A DNA stretch of 37,874 nt from an uncultured Alphaproteobacteria bacterium (GCA_902575725.1 CACGSS010000004.1:1-37874), one strand, 5' to 3'; positions 15,381 through 23,370 are shown, numbered from the stretch's first letter. The notes: generated by a model from the sequence alone, not told the origin. Numbers and translations: made by a program.

Positions 15381-18300
15381 TTGGAAAATCCTATTTCTAA
15401 ATTTGGCAATAAATCAATTTTATTATGTGAAGATGATAAGATAGCTCTAGATTATGAAAATATTCTAAATATACATTATCCCCAAAAGAAAATATGTTAT
15501 TTTCCAGCACATGACTCTTTGCCATTCAGTTCTGAAAGTTCATCATCTGACATCTTACTTGATAGGTCAGAAAAATTACAGACATTAACTCAAAATGATA
15601 TAATAATAATAACTTGCAATAATCTTTTAAAAAAATTTCAAATAAATAAAGATGCTAATCATTTTTTAACATTAACTAAAAATCAAACTATTGAAGCTAA
15701 TACAATTTTAGAAAAATTAGTTGAATTTAATCATTCAAACCAAGCAAATGCTTATAATAAACTCGAATTTTCACTAAGAGGTGATATTTTAGATATTTAT
15801 AACAGTAATAATAATCCTTATAGAATTTCATTCTTTGATAATGTGATTGAAACAATTAAAGAATTCAATCCTCAAACACAACTTACTTTTAAAGATGAGA
15901 AAGAGAGGATTGATATATTTAACCCTAATATTGAGTTATTAGAGCCAAGTAATAAAAATAGTTATTTTGAGGATATCGTTATGGGATATTCCTTTTATAC
16001 AATTAATAGAAGTGACATAATATTAAAAGAAAAGCTAAATTTTCTTAAAACAATTTTTGATCAAGCCCAACCTGAGATCCTTTTTTCAAATTATTACTTA
16101 GATGATAATAAAATAAAAAATTTTAAATTTACAAATATATTATCAAGTTCACCTAAATCATTAAAAATTACATCAAATACCTCTTTAGATGAATTTTCTA
16201 AAATGAGTAATAAAATATATTTTCATAGTGGAAAAAATTCCTCCTCAATAGAAAACGAATTTCTTCAAAAGAAAAATATTGAACCAAATTATGGTAATAA
16301 TTTATATTTCTATAAATCTCTAATCTCAAAAGACTATCTATTTGATGGAATCGTACACCTCAATAAAAACACTCATACTACAAAAAAAATGAATTTAGAC
16401 ACTATAATCAATTTTAATGATCTTTCATTAGGAGATGCAGTTGTTCATCAAAAGCATGGTATTGGTAGATTTATATCCATTGATAATATTGAAATTAATA
16501 ATCGAATTAGGGAGTTTATTAGATTAATTTACCGCGGTAACGACAAGCTTTTACTACCAATTGAAAATTTAAACTATATTTCAAGATATGGGTTTGATGA
16601 TAATAATCTACTTCTTGATAAATTAGGCACAAATGATTGGATTTTAAGAAAATCTTCAGTTAAGAAGAAAATTCGTTTTCTAGCTAATAAACTTTTAAAA
16701 AATGCAGCAAAGAGATCCACTATAAACATAAAAGAGTTTCAATATAATAATTCTGATCTTGAGAAATTTAATCAACAATTTCCATTTGTTGAAACTGAGG
16801 ACCAATTAAACTCAATTGAACAATCTTTAAATGATTTAAAACAAGATAAACCATCTAATCGCCTTATATGTGGCGATGTAGGATTTGGTAAAACTGAAGT
16901 GGCTTTAAGAATTGCATGTGCAACATATTTATCAGGTTTTCAATTTGTAATAGTCGTTCCCACCACATTACTAGCGATGCAACACACTAATACATTTAGC
17001 GAGAGGTTTTCAGTTTTTAACATTAAGGTTGCATGTCTATCTAGATTTACTTCGTCAAAAGAAAAAAAAGAAATTTTAATTTCATTAAAGTCAGGTGGTA
17101 CTCAAATTCTTATTGCAACACATAGTCTTTTTAAAAAAGACATAGAATTTAATAATTTAGGCACACTGGTAATAGATGAAGAACAAAAATTTGGTGTCGA
17201 TCAAAAGGAATATTTGATCAACAAATATCCAACTATTCATTTATTTTCATTGTCTGCCACACCTATTCCTAGAACACTTCAGATGTCTTTATTAGGCTTA
17301 AAAGATTTAAGTATTATTGGAACACCTCCATCAAATAGAATTAGTATAAGAACTTATGTTCAAAAATATGAGTCTGTTGCCCTTATTTCAGCAATAAAAA
17401 ATGAATTAGAGAGGAATGGACAAATTTTTATTGTTGTACCAAGAATAAGCCATATTCCTTTTGTCGAAAATGAAATTAAAAAATTAAATATAGATCTTTC
17501 TTACGGAGTAGGTCACAGTAAAATGAAAGAAAAAGACATTGAGGATGTGTTCATATCTTTTACAAAAGGTGAGATACAGTGCCTTATTTCCACAAATATT
17601 ATTGAATCTGGAATAGATATTAAAAATGCAAACACACTAATAATATTTAATTCTAATTTATTTGGTTTATCTCAATTATATCAATTACGAGGTAGGGTAG
17701 GTCGTTCAAATAAAAGAGCATATGCCTATTTATTTCATGACAGTGAAAAATTAATCAATAAAACAGCTCTAAAGAAACTTCAAGTTTTAGCTAATTATGA
17801 AAATCTAGGATCAAATTTTCAGTTAGCTAATGAGGATTTAGAAATAAGAGGCGCAGGTAATTTACTTGGTGATGAGCAAAGTGGTCATGTGAAAGATATT
17901 GGAATAGAACTTTACCAAAGTATGTTAAAAGATGAGGTTGAAAGACAAAAAAATAATAATGCAGAAATTGAAGATGATTATGATGAATTTGAATTCGATG
18001 CATTTTTTGAGTATTACATTCCAAAGAATTACATATCTGATGATATTTCCAGATTGATTATTTATCGTAAATTTACTAATTCAAAGAATATTCAAGAGCT
18101 TAAGAATGTTTTAGATGAGATATATGATCGATATGGTAATTACCCAGTTGAAGTAACTAATTTATTTAATTTACTAACTATTAAAATTAAATCTCTTACC
18201 CTTGGTATTTCAAAAATAAATATAAAAAGAAATTTTATCGATATTACTTTTAAAAAAGCAAATCAAAAAATACTAGATGATTTAATTCAAATGGCACAAG

Positions 18301-18410
18301 AAAATATTATAAAAATGCAAAGTTCTAGTTCTATTCAAATCAAAAATAATGACAGTAAGGACTTATTTTACACTATAAATCTATTCTATAAAAAGTTAGG
18401 ATTAAAATGA
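15381..18410 (+). CDS. mfd: Transcription-repair coupling factor Mfd (compact form)
   Basis: Mfd pushes stalled RNA polymerase off damaged DNA and recruits UvrA. The start is a TTG 2 bp after sdhE, with no nearby ATG. The N-terminal UvrB-like part is recognisable by PAHDSLPFSSESSSSDILLDRSEKL. The polymerase-interaction domain begins near residue 349 (LSLGDAVVHQKHGIGRF). The translocase motor carries LICGDVGFGKTEVALRIA, TTLLAMQH, IDEEQKFGVDQKE, SLSATPIPRTLQMSLLGLKDLS, ISTNIIESGIDI and QLRGRVGRSNKRAYAYL. At 1009 residues it is about 140 shorter than E. coli Mfd (1148), with the loss lying before the polymerase-interaction domain, in the UvrB-like and linker region. The C-terminal TRCF domain is present. 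It overlaps the next small gene by 4 bp. Confidence 0.96.
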   Translation: MENPISKFGNKSILLCEDDKIALDYENILNIHYPQKKICYFPAHDSLPFSSESSSSDILLDRSEKLQTLTQNDIIIITCNNLLKKFQINKDANHFLTLTKNQTIEANTILEKLVEFNHSNQANAYNKLEFSLRGDILDIYNSNNNPYRISFFDNVIETIKEFNPQTQLTFKDEKERIDIFNPNIELLEPSNKNSYFEDIVMGYSFYTINRSDIILKEKLNFLKTIFDQAQPEILFSNYYLDDNKIKNFKFTNILSSSPKSLKITSNTSLDEFSKMSNKIYFHSGKNSSSIENEFLQKKNIEPNYGNNLYFYKSLISKDYLFDGIVHLNKNTHTTKKMNLDTIINFNDLSLGDAVVHQKHGIGRFISIDNIEINNRIREFIRLIYRGNDKLLLPIENLNYISRYGFDDNNLLLDKLGTNDWILRKSSVKKKIRFLANKLLKNAAKRSTINIKEFQYNNSDLEKFNQQFPFVETEDQLNSIEQSLNDLKQDKPSNRLICGDVGFGKTEVALRIACATYLSGFQFVIVVPTTLLAMQHTNTFSERFSVFNIKVACLSRFTSSKEKKEILISLKSGGTQILIATHSLFKKDIEFNNLGTLVIDEEQKFGVDQKEYLINKYPTIHLFSLSATPIPRTLQMSLLGLKDLSIIGTPPSNRISIRTYVQKYESVALISAIKNELERNGQIFIVVPRISHIPFVENEIKKLNIDLSYGVGHSKMKEKDIEDVFISFTKGEIQCLISTNIIESGIDIKNANTLIIFNSNLFGLSQLYQLRGRVGRSNKRAYAYLFHDSEKLINKTALKKLQVLANYENLGSNFQLANEDLEIRGAGNLLGDEQSGHVKDIGIELYQSMLKDEVERQKNNNAEIEDDYDEFEFDAFFEYYIPKNYISDDISRLIIYRKFTNSKNIQELKNVLDEIYDRYGNYPVEVTNLFNLLTIKIKSLTLGISKINIKRNFIDITFKKANQKILDDLIQMAQENIIKMQSSSSIQIKNNDSKDLFYTINLFYKKLGLK

Positions 18411-18601
18411 TGGAAGATCAACAACTCCCAAAAACTAATGCAGAGTGGGCAAACTATTATGAGTCTATAATAGCCGAACTTACTGAAAATCAAAAAAAAA
18501 TAGGTGAACCTATTTCAATAGATGAATTTTATGAACTTCCTATAAAAAGGAAACAGAAATATATCAAAAAACTATATTTTAAAATTGGCGATGCAGAGTA
18601 A
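18407..18601 (+). CDS. Small hypothetical protein, 64 aa
   Basis: I do not recognise this family. The product is highly charged and soluble, with a helical first half (LPKTNAEWANYYESIIAELTENQKK) and a short segment PISIDEFYELPIKRKQKYIKKL that looks like a second helix pair. There is no signal peptide. The ATG overlaps the mfd stop (ATGATGG), and its 3' end overlaps the following oxygenase gene by 11 bp, so it is almost certainly translated in an operon with them. A start three bases on, at the second ATG, is equally possible. A small partner of Mfd is conceivable from position alone, but there is no sequence evidence. Confidence 0.65.
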   Translation: MMEDQQLPKTNAEWANYYESIIAELTENQKKIGEPISIDEFYELPIKRKQKYIKKLYFKIGDAE

Positions 18602-19568
18602 TTATATTCCAAATATAGATTTAGCGGATATTATTAATAAAGATCTTAATAGTGATGCTGCTGTACAAGTATCAAATAATATTAAAAAAGCATCTGAAGA
18701 AATTGGTTTTTTTACAGTTACAAATCACGGTATTCCAATTTCCAAAATAAATAATCTTTTAAAAACTTGTAAAAAATTTTTTTACTTAAAAGACGAAGAG
18801 AAACTAAAAATAGCTCCTAAAAAATGGAACCCCAATACTAATACTGTTTATAGGGGTTATTTTCCTAGTTCAGTAAATGGTAAAGAGGGTTTAGATATAG
18901 GAGATCCGCTTTTAAATCAAAATATGGTTGATTTGTTAAAAAAGGAAAAATTTGAAGTTAATCACGATATGTCTTTTTTAGATCCTGAGTGGCAAATTAC
19001 GATAAATAATTATTTTGATGATCTTCACAACTTAGGAATAACCATATTTAAATCTATCATATCTTCATTCTCCTCAGATTTATCTTTAGCTGAAAAGGCT
19101 TTTCAAAGACCCAAAACACTCTCTACTCTAAGATTTAATTACTATCCAAAGCAAGATAAACCTGTTGAAGTTTCTTCTCAGGACGGTGTTGCTTTAGGTT
19201 GTGAAACCCATGTAGATAGTGGGATAATGACTATCTTGTATCAGGACAAAAAAGGTGGTTTACAAGTTCAAAATAGACATTCTTTAGAGTGGTATGATGT
19301 TCCTCATGACCCAAATGCTTTCGTAATTAATACAGGTTTAGCTTTAGAGTGTTTAACTAATGGTAAAATGAAAGCAACTAATCACAGAGTATTATTTAAT
19401 CAAGAGGAGCGAGTATCAATACCTTTCTTTTTTGAGCCATCATTTGATTTCATATTAGATCCAAAATATTTGGATATTAATGAAAATATCAATTATAATA
19501 TTGATAATTATGAAAATTTTCTCACCAATTCACTTAAAAAATTTGTTGAATATGACAGACCTGCCTAA
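18591..19568 (+). CDS. 2-oxoglutarate/Fe(II)-dependent dioxygenase, isopenicillin N synthase-like
   Basis: A 325-residue non-heme iron oxygenase. The N-terminal DIOX_N part is clear: PNIDLADI and EIGFFTVTNHGIP. The iron triad is H207-x-D209 in ETHVDSGIMTILYQD and H265 in ATNHRVLF, and the 2-oxoglutarate anchor is R274-x-S276 in ERVSIPFFFEP. All are intact, so it should be active. Family members hydroxylate, desaturate or cyclise small molecules; the substrate is unknown. I chose ATG 18591; a TTG two codons earlier is less likely. The end overlaps the next gene by 17 bp. IPNS-like proteins of this type are common and functionally diverse in marine alphaproteobacteria, so no antibiotic pathway should be assumed. 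Confidence 0.88.
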   Translation: MQSNYIPNIDLADIINKDLNSDAAVQVSNNIKKASEEIGFFTVTNHGIPISKINNLLKTCKKFFYLKDEEKLKIAPKKWNPNTNTVYRGYFPSSVNGKEGLDIGDPLLNQNMVDLLKKEKFEVNHDMSFLDPEWQITINNYFDDLHNLGITIFKSIISSFSSDLSLAEKAFQRPKTLSTLRFNYYPKQDKPVEVSSQDGVALGCETHVDSGIMTILYQDKKGGLQVQNRHSLEWYDVPHDPNAFVINTGLALECLTNGKMKATNHRVLFNQEERVSIPFFFEPSFDFILDPKYLDINENINYNIDNYENFLTNSLKKFVEYDRPA

Positions 19569-20010
19569 ATTACCTTTTTTATTATTATTCGCATTGATAA
19601 CAGCTTGTGGTGATTTTAATACTGGGGTAAAAAAATCAGATACTCAAAAAGTTAACACAGTTAAATACGGAACACTCGTTGCAGCTGAACCAGTCAAAAT
19701 TACTGGTGAAAGTTCTGGTATTGGTGCTCTTACAGGAGGTTTAGTAGGTTTTGTTGTAGGATGTGGAGAGGGTATTTTTGATGATGATTGTAGAGATGCT
19801 GCTGCTGTAGTTGGTACTATAGGTGGTGCTATAGTAGGTTATGTTGCTGGTTCATCATTAGGAGATCATACAGGATTTCAATATGTTGTAGACGTTGATG
19901 AAACAGATGATGACATTTCAATAGTTCAATCTGGCTCAGAACAAATACCCATTGGTTCCAGAGTAACTATTGCAATAGGAACCAACACAAGAATTATAAT
20001 TTCAGAATAG
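19552..20010 (+). CDS. Outer-membrane lipoprotein with glycine-zipper domain (SlyB/17-kDa antigen-like)
   Basis: The start MTDLPKLPFLLLFALITACGD is a lipoprotein signal with lipobox ITAC and lipidated Cys19. The mature 134 residues follow the SlyB / Pcp / rickettsial 17-kDa antigen layout: VKYGTLVAAEPVKITGESSG, a first glycine-rich pair GALTGGLVGFVVG, a second VVGTIGGAIVGYVAG, then YVVDVDETDDDISIVQ and IPIGSRVTI. SlyB-type proteins sit in the outer membrane and help maintain its integrity. A longer frame starts at 19480, but the lipoprotein start at 19552 is far more sensible. It overlaps the oxygenase gene by 17 bp. Two Cys in GCGEGIFDDDCRDA between the zippers may form a disulfide, which is unusual but unproven. 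Confidence 0.85.
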   Translation: MTDLPKLPFLLLFALITACGDFNTGVKKSDTQKVNTVKYGTLVAAEPVKITGESSGIGALTGGLVGFVVGCGEGIFDDDCRDAAAVVGTIGGAIVGYVAGSSLGDHTGFQYVVDVDETDDDISIVQSGSEQIPIGSRVTIAIGTNTRIIISE

Positions 20011-20015
20011 CTCAT

Positions 20016-20020
20016 AGGAG
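20016..20020 (+). promoter_or_regulatory. Shine-Dalgarno for the IsdG-like gene
   Basis: AGGAG lies 7 bp before the ATG at 20028. Strong sites of this kind are rare in the window and mark this gene as probably well translated. Confidence 0.6.
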
Positions 20021-20027
20021 ATAATAA

Positions 20028-20330
20028 ATGTTTATTGCAATGAATCGATTTAAAGTCAAATTAGGTGAAGAGACTTATTTTGAGGAAATATGGAAAAATA
20101 GAGATACACACTTAAATAAAGTTCCTGGTTTTAAAAAATTTAATTTAATAAAAAGTGAAACTAATGAAGAATATACACTCTATGCATCTCACAGTGAATG
20201 GGAGTCAAAACAAGATTTTATTAATTGGACTAAATCAGAAGCTTTTAGGATGGCTCATAAAAATGCGGGTGAACATAAAACAGTATATTTAGATCACCCA
20301 AAGTTTGAGGGTTTTGAAGTAGTATTATAA
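20028..20330 (+). CDS. Heme-degrading monooxygenase, IsdG/HmoB-type (antibiotic biosynthesis monooxygenase fold)
   Basis: This 100-residue protein has the dimeric ferredoxin-like ABM fold. It starts FIAMNRFKVKLGEETYFEEIW and has the diagnostic PGFKKFNLIKSE and YASHSEWESKQDFINWTKSEAFRMAH. The residues that act in staphylococcal IsdG-type heme oxygenases (Asn7, Trp67, His77) have counterparts at Asn6, Trp67 and His77, so heme binding and ring opening to release iron are likely. IsdG itself is cytoplasmic, and this protein has no signal peptide. It is preceded by a lipoprotein gene and a 2-oxoglutarate oxygenase and converges, 2 bp apart, on a 120-residue gene. The precise tetrapyrrole product cannot be told from the sequence. 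Confidence 0.85.
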   Translation: MFIAMNRFKVKLGEETYFEEIWKNRDTHLNKVPGFKKFNLIKSETNEEYTLYASHSEWESKQDFINWTKSEAFRMAHKNAGEHKTVYLDHPKFEGFEVVL

Positions 20331-20332
20331 TT

Positions 20333-20695
20333 TTACCTTATCGAAACATATACACTGCCACCCATACTTAAAACTTTTCCGTAATCCTCTAGTAACTTTG
20401 CAAAATCTGGGAAATAATCATTTTTACTGGCATTTTCGACATGTCTTTGAACACTCTCCATAGATGTAAATTGTTCATTTATTGTAAATAATGTGTTTCC
20501 AGTTTCGCCCTTACTAGGATCAGTAGGGTCTTTAAACTCTGGTGCTTTAGTAAAGTAAGCATTTAATAAATGATCTGTTCCATCAGAATAAAATTCAGTC
20601 ATCCATTTTCCATGAGTGCTAAAAATATTTTCAACTTCAGCAGCTTTGTCATTTGGCACTGCGTAAGAAAGATTTATACATACACGATCTGTCAT
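20333..20695 (-). CDS. Small hypothetical protein, 120 aa, possible dimeric alpha/beta-barrel (ABM-like)
   Basis: The frame is open up to 20845, but that extension runs through tRNA-Ser. I chose ATG 20695 (MTDRVCINLSYAVPND), 8 bp after an AAGGAG Shine-Dalgarno. No family is certain. The layout of an N-terminal strand, a helix (DKAAEVENIFSTHGKWM), a strand (DHLLNAYFTKAPEF), a loop rich in Asp/Pro/Gly, a strand (NTLFTINEQF) and a helix (SMESVQRHVENA) followed by a final strand (GGSVYVSI) resembles the stress-responsive / ABM dimeric barrels. The Asn-Trp-His heme oxygenase triad is not visible. It converges with the IsdG-like gene, 2 bp between stops, so the two share a transcript end region. 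Confidence 0.65.
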   Translation of the reverse strand: MTDRVCINLSYAVPNDKAAEVENIFSTHGKWMTEFYSDGTDHLLNAYFTKAPEFKDPTDPSKGETGNTLFTINEQFTSMESVQRHVENASKNDYFPDFAKLLEDYGKVLSMGGSVYVSIR

Positions 20696-20761
20696 ATTTT
20701 CTCCTTTTAAATTTAATATATTAACATTTATTATATACTGAAATATTTGAGTTAGATTAAA

Positions 20762-20851
20762 TGGCGGAAGGACTGGGATTCGAACCCAGGAAAGAGTTGC
20801 CCCTTTGCCGGTTTTCAAGACCGGTGCTTTCAACCGCTCAGCCATCCTTCC
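20762..20851 (-). tRNA. tRNA-Ser(UGA)
   Basis: On the minus strand the acceptor GGAAGGA (20851 to 20845) pairs with TCCTTCC (20772 to 20766). The D arm has GCTGAGCGGTTGAAAGC, and the anticodon stem CCGGT/ACCGG encloses the loop CTTGAAA with anticodon TGA. A class II variable arm AAAGGG-GCAA-CTCTTT forms six pairs (one G-U). The T arm CTGGG-TTCGAAT-CCCAG is intact, followed by discriminator G and an encoded CCA (20764 to 20762). The long variable arm and anticodon make this serine, reading UCA and related codons. It stands alone between two protein genes. No attachment-site repeat was seen around it. Confidence 0.97.
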
Positions 20852-20871
20852 GATGTCATAAACGTTTAGAA

Positions 20872-20899
20872 TGTATATATCACGTTATTTTTAAATCAA
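20872..20899 (-). promoter_or_regulatory. Candidate promoter of tRNA-Ser
   Basis: On the minus strand TTGATT (20899 to 20894), a 16-bp spacer and TATACA (20877 to 20872) lie 20 bp before the mature tRNA 5' end, the usual distance for a short tRNA leader. Matches to consensus are 4 of 6 in each box. Confidence 0.4.
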
Positions 20900-20956
20900 T
20901 CGTAATTTTATTATATTAGTTGATATATTCTTTGACTACTCATGTTATGTTTTTAA

Positions 20957-21712
20957 GTGATTTTAGGTAATCTTCCAACATTATCCTTTTTTTATATTTT
21001 ATTAGTATATTTCATTGGTGGCATTACCCAAGGCGTACTTGGTGTCGGATTAATCACAGTTGTAATTTCTTTACTCTCATTTGTCGTGGATGTAAAAGAA
21101 ACAATAGCTCTTGTTATAATACCAACAATCATTACTAGTTTTTTTCAAATGATAAATGGAAATAATTTAAGAAAAATTTCTATTGATACTAAATTTTTTT
21201 TAATTTTTTCAACTCTAATCATCATTCCTGGAGTAATTTTACTTAAAACGCTTCAATCGGATTTAATTTTAATATTTATAGCTATTTTACTATTTATTAA
21301 TTCTACTCTTTTTTTATCAAATAGAATTATTTCAATACCTAATCATAAAAGTTCATTAATTCAATCAATGGTAGGCTCTTTTAATGGATTTATTATTGGT
21401 CTTACAAGTATTTATACCATGCCTTTCGTATTTTTATTACAATCACTAAAATATGATAAAGAAAAAACTGTTCAATTTATGGGATTGGCTTTTTTACTTT
21501 ACAGTTTAATGCAATTTTTTTCTTTTATATTTTTAAGACTAATAGATATAAGCACAATTATTCCTTCATTAATTGTATCCATACCAGTTGTAATAGGTTT
21601 TTTCTTAGGAAAAATAATTAGAAGATACGTTTCAGAAGTATTATTTAAAAAGTTATTTTATATTATGTTATTATTGATGAGTGGGATAATTTTAATTAAT
21701 GGTGTTTTGTAA
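20957..21712 (+). CDS. TauE/SafE-family membrane transporter (sulfite exporter-like)
   Basis: A 251-residue inner-membrane protein with about eight hydrophobic segments. The N-terminal FIGGITQGVLGVGLITV and the central GSFNGFIIGLTSIYTMPFVFLLQSL are the two repeated half-motifs (GxxxGxxGxGGG/ ...P..) of the TauE/SafE family. Members export sulfite, sulfoacetate or other organic anions, or take up related compounds; the substrate is unknown. The start is GTG at 20957, because an in-frame stop lies directly before it and the first helix begins close behind. It is a single gene divergent from tRNA-Ser and converges with the 128-aa gene, 10 bp between them. Confidence 0.82.
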   Translation: MILGNLPTLSFFYILLVYFIGGITQGVLGVGLITVVISLLSFVVDVKETIALVIIPTIITSFFQMINGNNLRKISIDTKFFLIFSTLIIIPGVILLKTLQSDLILIFIAILLFINSTLFLSNRIISIPNHKSSLIQSMVGSFNGFIIGLTSIYTMPFVFLLQSLKYDKEKTVQFMGLAFLLYSLMQFFSFIFLRLIDISTIIPSLIVSIPVVIGFFLGKIIRRYVSEVLFKKLFYIMLLLMSGIILINGVL

Positions 21713-21722
21713 TTGAAATTAA

Positions 21723-22109
21723 CTAATTACCAGTGGTTCCGTCTATTCTATTAGTGCTGTAAATAGCACCTAACATAAATACAACAACTGAAGCTGGAAA
21801 TAAAAGATAACCAATCGTGTATGTATCTGGATAATACTGCATACCTATGTACAGAATTATTGCTTGGAGTAAGCAAAGTAATAGAAAAATGTAATTTGTT
21901 CCAATTCTACTTAAAAGTAAAGCTAAGGGTTTTAATACAACAATAGCTGCTGCACAAACAAAAATTATTGCTGGGATAACATTTAACGCTAAGCCCATTG
22001 ACTCGGAATATGTATATTCCTCTAAAGACTCCCAAGGCAGGACCATGGATAGGAACATCATAATAATAGCCGAATAAACAAATTTTTTGCCTGTATTAGT
22101 CAAAATCAT
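21723..22109 (-). CDS. Small membrane protein, 128 aa, unknown
   Basis: Four hydrophobic segments are visible: residues about 10-26 (FVYSAIIMMFLSMVLPW), 43-64 (VIPAIIFVCAAAIVVLKPL), 72-92 (YIFLLLCLLQAIILYIG) and 101-117 (LLFPASVVVFMLGAIY). A short acidic loop EESLEEYTYSESM-like (here WESLEEYTYSES) follows the first helix. No family or catalytic motif is recognised. It is divergent from the LldD-type gene with a 41-bp gap and convergent with the TauE/SafE gene. Function unknown. Confidence 0.7.
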   Translation of the reverse strand: MILTNTGKKFVYSAIIMMFLSMVLPWESLEEYTYSESMGLALNVIPAIIFVCAAAIVVLKPLALLLSRIGTNYIFLLLCLLQAIILYIGMQYYPDTYTIGYLLFPASVVVFMLGAIYSTNRIDGTTGN

Positions 22110-22150
22110 ATGTTATTTATAACAAATACACGCTTTTTAGCAAAATTATT

Positions 22151-23299
22151 ATGAGATTAGATAACTGCTTAAATTTTAAAGATTTCAGAAAGCTAGCCAA
22201 AAAAAAACTTCCATCTCCCGTATTTCATTATATTGATGGTGCTGCAGATGATGAAGTAACATATAGAAGAAATACATCGGCCTTTGATGATGTAGATTTA
22301 ATACCAAACGTATTAAGAGGTGTAAAAGATGTTGATTTATCAACAACTATTTTTGGAAAAAAAATAGATTTACCTTTTTATTGTTCACCAACTGCTCTCC
22401 AGAGAATATTTCATTATGAGGGAGAAAGAGCAGTGGCTAAGGCAGCTCAAAAATTTAATACTATGTTTGGTGTGTCTTCTTTGGCTACGGTTAGTGTAGA
22501 GGAGATTTCGAACCTAGTGGATACACCAAAGATGTTTCAATTTTATTATCATAAAGATAAAGGATTAAACAATTCAATTCTTCAAAGAGCAAAAGATGCT
22601 AATTTTGATGTTATGGCCTTGACTGTTGATACTATAACAGGCGGCAATAGAGAAAGAGATATAAGAACTGGTTTTACATCACCTCCTAAATTTACTTTAT
22701 CAAGCATGTTCAGTTATGTTACTAAACCAACATGGGCAATTAATTATTTAACTAAAGGTAAATTTGAACTTCCACACCTTCAAGATTATGTAAAAGAGGG
22801 TACTAAAACAGCTATTTCAATTGGTAATTACTTTTCTACTATGCTCGATCAAGATATGAATTGGAAAGATGCTGAAAAATTATGCTCTGATTGGGGTGGT
22901 CATTTTGCATTAAAAGGAATACTGAGTGTTGAAGATGCAAAAAGAGCAGTGGATATTGGATGTACTGGAATTGTCGTTTCTAATCACGGAGGTAGGCAAT
23001 TAGATGGTGCTAGATCACCTTTTGATCAGTTGGCTGATATAGTAGAGGCAGTAGGTGGTAGAGTGGATGTAATTTGTGAAGGTGGTATTCAAAGAGGGAC
23101 ACATATGCTTAAAGCTTTGTCGTTGGGAGCTAAAGCTTGTGCAGGCGGAAGGCTTTACTTGTATGCATTAGCTGCTGCTGGACAAATAGGTGTAGAAAAA
23201 GCTCTTAGTATTTATAAAACAGAGTTAGAAAGAGATATGAAGTTGATGGGCTGCAAAAAAATTTCTGACCTTTCTAGAAAAAATATTAAATTTAAGTAA
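22151..23299 (+). CDS. FMN-dependent alpha-hydroxy-acid dehydrogenase (LldD-like)
   Basis: The 382-residue protein is a member of the (S)-2-hydroxy-acid oxidase family, which includes L-lactate dehydrogenase, glycolate oxidase and mandelate dehydrogenase. N-terminal FHYIDGAADDEVTYRRN with the Tyr-Ile-Asp-Gly-Gly/Ala-Ala motif and SPTALQRIFHYEGE bind FMN. MFQFYYHKD and ALTVDT are family strands, and LKGIL carries the FMN-binding Lys. SNHGGRQLDG contains the catalytic His (the proton abstractor) and the Arg that holds the carboxylate. CEGGIQRGTHMLKALSLGAKACAGGR is the phosphate-binding segment, where DGGIRRGxDvxKALALGA is usual. An L-lactate or similar substrate is likely but not proven. It stands alone with no clear Shine-Dalgarno. 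Confidence 0.88.
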   Translation: MRLDNCLNFKDFRKLAKKKLPSPVFHYIDGAADDEVTYRRNTSAFDDVDLIPNVLRGVKDVDLSTTIFGKKIDLPFYCSPTALQRIFHYEGERAVAKAAQKFNTMFGVSSLATVSVEEISNLVDTPKMFQFYYHKDKGLNNSILQRAKDANFDVMALTVDTITGGNRERDIRTGFTSPPKFTLSSMFSYVTKPTWAINYLTKGKFELPHLQDYVKEGTKTAISIGNYFSTMLDQDMNWKDAEKLCSDWGGHFALKGILSVEDAKRAVDIGCTGIVVSNHGGRQLDGARSPFDQLADIVEAVGGRVDVICEGGIQRGTHMLKALSLGAKACAGGRLYLYALAAAGQIGVEKALSIYKTELERDMKLMGCKKISDLSRKNIKFK

Positions 23300-23320
23300 A
23301 TAAAATTATCATTGCTTTCG

Positions 23321-23348
23321 TTGTCACGAATTTTAAAGATTTTATAAT
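23321..23348 (+). promoter_or_regulatory. Candidate promoter of the mltB-rlpA-dac-tmk block
   Basis: TTGTCA (23321-23326), 16-bp spacer, TATAAT (23343-23348) match consensus at 5 and 6 of 6 positions. A start about 7 bp later would leave a leader of about 15 bases before the ATG at 23371. Confidence 0.55.
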
Positions 23349-23370
23349 ATAAGCTATTTAATAGAATCTT

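Noticed and set aside
19480..19551. Upstream ATG for the glycine-zipper lipoprotein
   Set aside because: It lies inside the oxygenase coding region and would bury the lipoprotein signal; the 19552 start gives a proper lipobox.
18591..19568. Isopenicillin N synthase of an antibiotic pathway
   Set aside because: Only the general 2-oxoglutarate/Fe(II) fold is shared; no nonribosomal peptide synthetase or other beta-lactam genes are nearby.
20696..20845. Longer N-terminus for the gene at 20333-20695, starting inside the tRNA region
   Set aside because: The extension is the translation of tRNA-Ser sequence on the same strand; a good Shine-Dalgarno precedes the ATG at 20695.
20762..20851. tRNA-Ser as an integration site
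   Set aside because: No direct repeat of the tRNA 3' end or integrase gene was found around it.
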